From: Desulfonatronovibrio sp. | GTDB lineage: Bacteria; Desulfobacterota; Desulfovibrionia; Desulfovibrionales; Desulfonatronovibrionaceae | Reading direction: 5' to 3' | Assembly (NCBI GenBank): GCA_003558575.1 | Contig: PWPY01000039.1 | Coordinates: forward strand, 1-7,799 | DNA length: 7,799 nucleotides | In this document: in pieces, positions 6,017 to 7,799 of the stretch | How the letters are laid out: each line of letters opens with the position of its first letter | Numbering within the stretch: position 1 is the first letter of the stretch | Translations under genes and position numbers: made by a program | Notes under the pieces: generated by a model | Databases searched by the model: none | Told to the model about the DNA's origin: nothing | The model's input: the letters and a program-made list of their open reading frames with translations, nothing else

Positions 6017-7294
6017 TCAAGAACAAAGCCCGCACCACCGGGACAGAAACAGGGCATAGACCCTGGCTGTATGAATAATGCTTTCAATGTTGACTTTTTC
6101 ATTTTCTGCGTGAATACGTTCTGCAACTGGTCCAAAGCAGGTGGCCTGACCTTTTCCAAAGGACATGAAAGCTCTGAGATCTGTGGTGCAGGTAGCTATA
6201 TACTTGTCCGCGGGTTCGCCTGCAATGTCTTTGTGACACTTTGACAGCATGGACAAAGCCGGGGTGTCCTGGCTTATGGTGTGACCTTCAGACCTGAATC
6301 CAAAAAATGTTGTTCGTGGAGGATTAAGTCTGAGCCAGGGGTCTTTCTGGGCGCTTTTTGCAATGGTTCTGATGATGACCTCTTTTATTTTATCAAAGCT
6401 CATTCCCGGGAAGAAAGACATTCGGCAGTCAAAACCGGCAAAGGCAGCTACAGTGGAAGGCCAGTCTCCGCCCCTGATGATTCCGACATTGAGATTTAAA
6501 GGGTGGCTAAAATCCTTATATTCTTCAGGTACATGAGAATGATTGAGTTCTTCTTCAAGGTTTCGTAAAGACTGGATCAAAGGGAAACATTTTTCAATGG
6601 CATTGGACCCCACTCCGGCTTCTAAGACATGCCTTGGTTTTCCGCTGACTTCAATCCGGAACCACAGCACCCCCACCTGACTGGTTAGAACAGTGGGGCC
6701 GAAAGGCTCAGGGATAAGTACGGCGTCAGCATCGTACCCGGCATATAGACAGGCCAGGGCACCGTTGCCGCAGCATTCTTCCTCAAGTACTGTTTCTAAG
6801 GTCAGGTCGGCTCCCAGACCCAAACCAGCTCTTTCCACTGCCTTGGCTGCGTAAACCATGGCAGCTATACCTGACTTCATGTCTCCGGCACCGCGGCCAA
6901 AGATCCATCCATCCTGGGATACCGGTTCGTATGGTGGGCTGCTCCAGTAGGAAAGAGGCTCAGGACTGACCACATCGAGATGCCCGTTGAAAAGGGCGCT
7001 CCTGCCCTCTGAGCCTGCTGCCTTGATTACAGCGACTAAGTTATCGCGTCCATCATTCTTGCGGTATTCCCAGTCGACCGGGGCAAATCCTGGATGATTT
7101 TCAAGTTTTTCAGGGTCAATGGGTATTCTGACTGGGCTGTAGCCAAGACTGGTCAATTCATTTTCCATGACAGTGACCACTGAGGCTTCATTTTGCAAGG
7201 TGCTTGGTTCCCGGACCAGCTTGCAGGTAAGGTTCAGGATTTCATCTGAATAATGATCTACAGCTTTTAAGACTGCTTTTTCTTCAGGGGTCAT
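6017..7294 (-). CDS. M20-family metallohydrolase, ArgE/DapE-type N-deacylase
   Basis: A 425-residue cytoplasmic di-zinc hydrolase of the M20 family, which splits an amide bond in N-acyl amino acids or related compounds (examples: acetylornithine deacetylase ArgE, succinyl-diaminopimelate desuccinylase DapE). The expected residues are visible: His105 and Asp107 in LFNGHLDVVSPEP, bridging Asp138 in GRGAGDMKSGIAAM, the catalytic Glu171 and ligand Glu172 in VLEEECCGNGA, Glu196 in IPEP, and His395 in IHAENEKVNI. The segment TTDLRAFMSFGKGQATCFGP (370-389) is the family's conserved region before the last ligand. The protein belongs to the broader ArgE/DapE-related group rather than clearly to ArgE or DapE, and the substrate is unknown. 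There is no signal peptide. The ATG at 7294 has only a weak GAG six bases upstream. It lies between CoA-transferase and thiolase genes, hinting at a catabolic rather than biosynthetic job. The C-terminus ends in WCGLCS. Confidence 0.92.
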   Translation of the reverse strand: MTPEEKAVLKAVDHYSDEILNLTCKLVREPSTLQNEASVVTVMENELTSLGYSPVRIPIDPEKLENHPGFAPVDWEYRKNDGRDNLVAVIKAAGSEGRSALFNGHLDVVSPEPLSYWSSPPYEPVSQDGWIFGRGAGDMKSGIAAMVYAAKAVERAGLGLGADLTLETVLEEECCGNGALACLYAGYDADAVLIPEPFGPTVLTSQVGVLWFRIEVSGKPRHVLEAGVGSNAIEKCFPLIQSLRNLEEELNHSHVPEEYKDFSHPLNLNVGIIRGGDWPSTVAAFAGFDCRMSFFPGMSFDKIKEVIIRTIAKSAQKDPWLRLNPPRTTFFGFRSEGHTISQDTPALSMLSKCHKDIAGEPADKYIATCTTDLRAFMSFGKGQATCFGPVAERIHAENEKVNIESIIHTARVYALFLSRWCGLCS

Positions 7295-7320
7295 TTTTTG
7301 CTCATTTTTTGATTTTAACC

Positions 7321-7347
7321 ATGAAGTGCGTGAAGGGCATGAAGTTT
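7321..7347. repeat. Nonamer tandem repeat in the CoA-transferase-deacylase gap
   Basis: Three 9-base units on the plus strand: ATGAAGTGC, GTGAAGGGC, ATGAAGTTT. They fill the centre of the 76-base gap (7295-7370) upstream of the M20 deacylase gene. The rest of the gap is AT-rich. Read on the minus strand the units contain CTTCATG/CTTCACG. The pattern resembles the (A)CCATGAAGnncATGAAG short-period intergenic repeats seen in many deltaproteobacterial genomes. It is not transcribed into an obvious hairpin. No convincing promoter could be picked out with proper -35/-10 spacing. Confidence 0.65.
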
Positions 7348-7370
7348 AAATCAAATATACCTTTTATTTA

Positions 7371-7799
7371 TCAAAAAACAGGTAGTTCACCCACAGGCAC
7401 TTTGAACCGGGCCGCTGTTTTTTCTTTTATTTCATCAAGGCTTGATTCTATGGCAATTTCCTTGAGGAGCAGCTCGTCTTTTCTGATTTCAAAGACAGCC
7501 AGTTCGGTGATAATCAAGTCCACACATTTTTTTGCGGTAAGGGGCAGGGTGCATTCGGGGATAATTTTGGGCTGTCCTTTTTTGGTGCAGTGGGAAGTGA
7601 CCACAATTAGTTTGCGGGCCTTCTGGGCCAGTTCCATTGCACCGCCTATGCCGGGTGCGAATTTACCGGGAATAATCCAGTTGGCCAGATCTCCTTTTTC
7701 AGATACTTCAAGCGCCCCCAGAAAGGCGATGTCTAACCTGCCACCGCGGACAATGGCAAAGGAAGTGGCACTGTCAAAAAAGCTGGCTCCCTTTCTTAC
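7371..7799 (-). CDS. 3-oxoacid CoA-transferase subunit B, C-terminal part (5' end cut by window edge)
   Basis: The frame is open from the right edge (7799) to a TGA at 7371-7373, giving the last 142 residues of a CoA-transferase beta subunit of the AtoA/ScoB type. The enzyme moves CoA from an acyl-CoA donor such as acetyl-CoA or succinyl-CoA to a 3-oxo acid. Recognisable family segments are KGASFFDSATSFAIVRGGR (fragment residues 3-21), LDIAFLGALEVSEKGDLANW (22-41) and IPGKFAPGIGGAMEL (43-57), followed by LIVVTSHCTKKGQPKI. The catalytic glutamate of this subunit lies nearer the N-terminus and is outside the window. An internal Met at 7637 is not the start, because conserved sequence continues upstream of it. 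Subunit A is expected just beyond the edge. The gene is 76 bases upstream of the deacylase and in the same orientation as the thiolase, its usual metabolic partner. Confidence 0.93.
   Translation of the reverse strand, partial: VRKGASFFDSATSFAIVRGGRLDIAFLGALEVSEKGDLANWIIPGKFAPGIGGAMELAQKARKLIVVTSHCTKKGQPKIIPECTLPLTAKKCVDLIITELAVFEIRKDELLLKEIAIESSLDEIKEKTAARFKVPVGELPVF

Noticed and set aside
5972..7347. CRISPR-like array from the short repeats
   Set aside because: Units are 7 and 9 bases, contiguous and degenerate, without spacers. No cas gene is present.
7340..7372. Possible promoter TTGATA / TATATT on the minus strand before the deacylase gene
   Set aside because: The two boxes are only about 9 bases apart, far less than the usual 16-18, and the region is simply AT-rich.

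Overview
The window is bacterial DNA of roughly balanced base composition. All nine genes I can support lie on the minus strand, so they read from the right edge (7799) to the left edge (1). The reading frames are packed almost without gaps: only two intergenic stretches exceed 60 bases, and both contain degenerate short-period tandem repeats. A Mrp-type sodium/proton antiporter next to acyl-CoA and N-acyl amino acid genes fits an anaerobic, possibly alkaliphilic or halophilic bacterium such as a Desulfovibrio-related sulfate reducer (Desulfonatronovibrio or Desulfonatronospira type). That placement is an impression from gene content and repeat style, not a demonstrated match.

Right half (7799 to 4751), a small carbon-metabolism group: the C-terminal part of a CoA-transferase beta subunit (cut by the window edge), a 425-residue M20-family zinc deacylase of the ArgE/DapE type, and a complete 399-residue thiolase. 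CoA-transferase plus thiolase is the usual pair for activating a 3-oxo acid and cleaving it to acetyl-CoA. The deacylase could release an amino acid or other amine from an N-acyl precursor. Its substrate cannot be read from the sequence.

Left half (4726 to 1), a Mrp-type multisubunit monovalent cation/proton antiporter operon: MrpF, MrpG, a fusion of the C-terminal part of MrpA (MbhD- and MbhE-like segments) with MrpB, MrpC, MrpD, and a second MrpD/NuoL-like subunit that runs off the left edge. Every junction from mrpF onward is an overlap (14, 17, 1, 1 and 4 bases), so these genes are almost certainly one translationally coupled transcript. No MrpE gene lies ahead of mrpF and no full-length MrpA is present. 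The MrpA N-terminal function may be supplied by the second NuoL-like protein or by genes beyond the window.

The thiolase stop is only 24 bases before mrpF, so the antiporter may be transcribed from the carbon-metabolism side. I see no terminator, RNA gene, CRISPR array or insertion sequence. The most noteworthy points are the MrpA-tail/MrpB fusion, the lack of mrpE at its usual place, the duplicated antiporter-like subunits, the linkage to the thiolase operon, and the repeats in the two gaps flanking the deacylase gene. I did not find a clearly new system.
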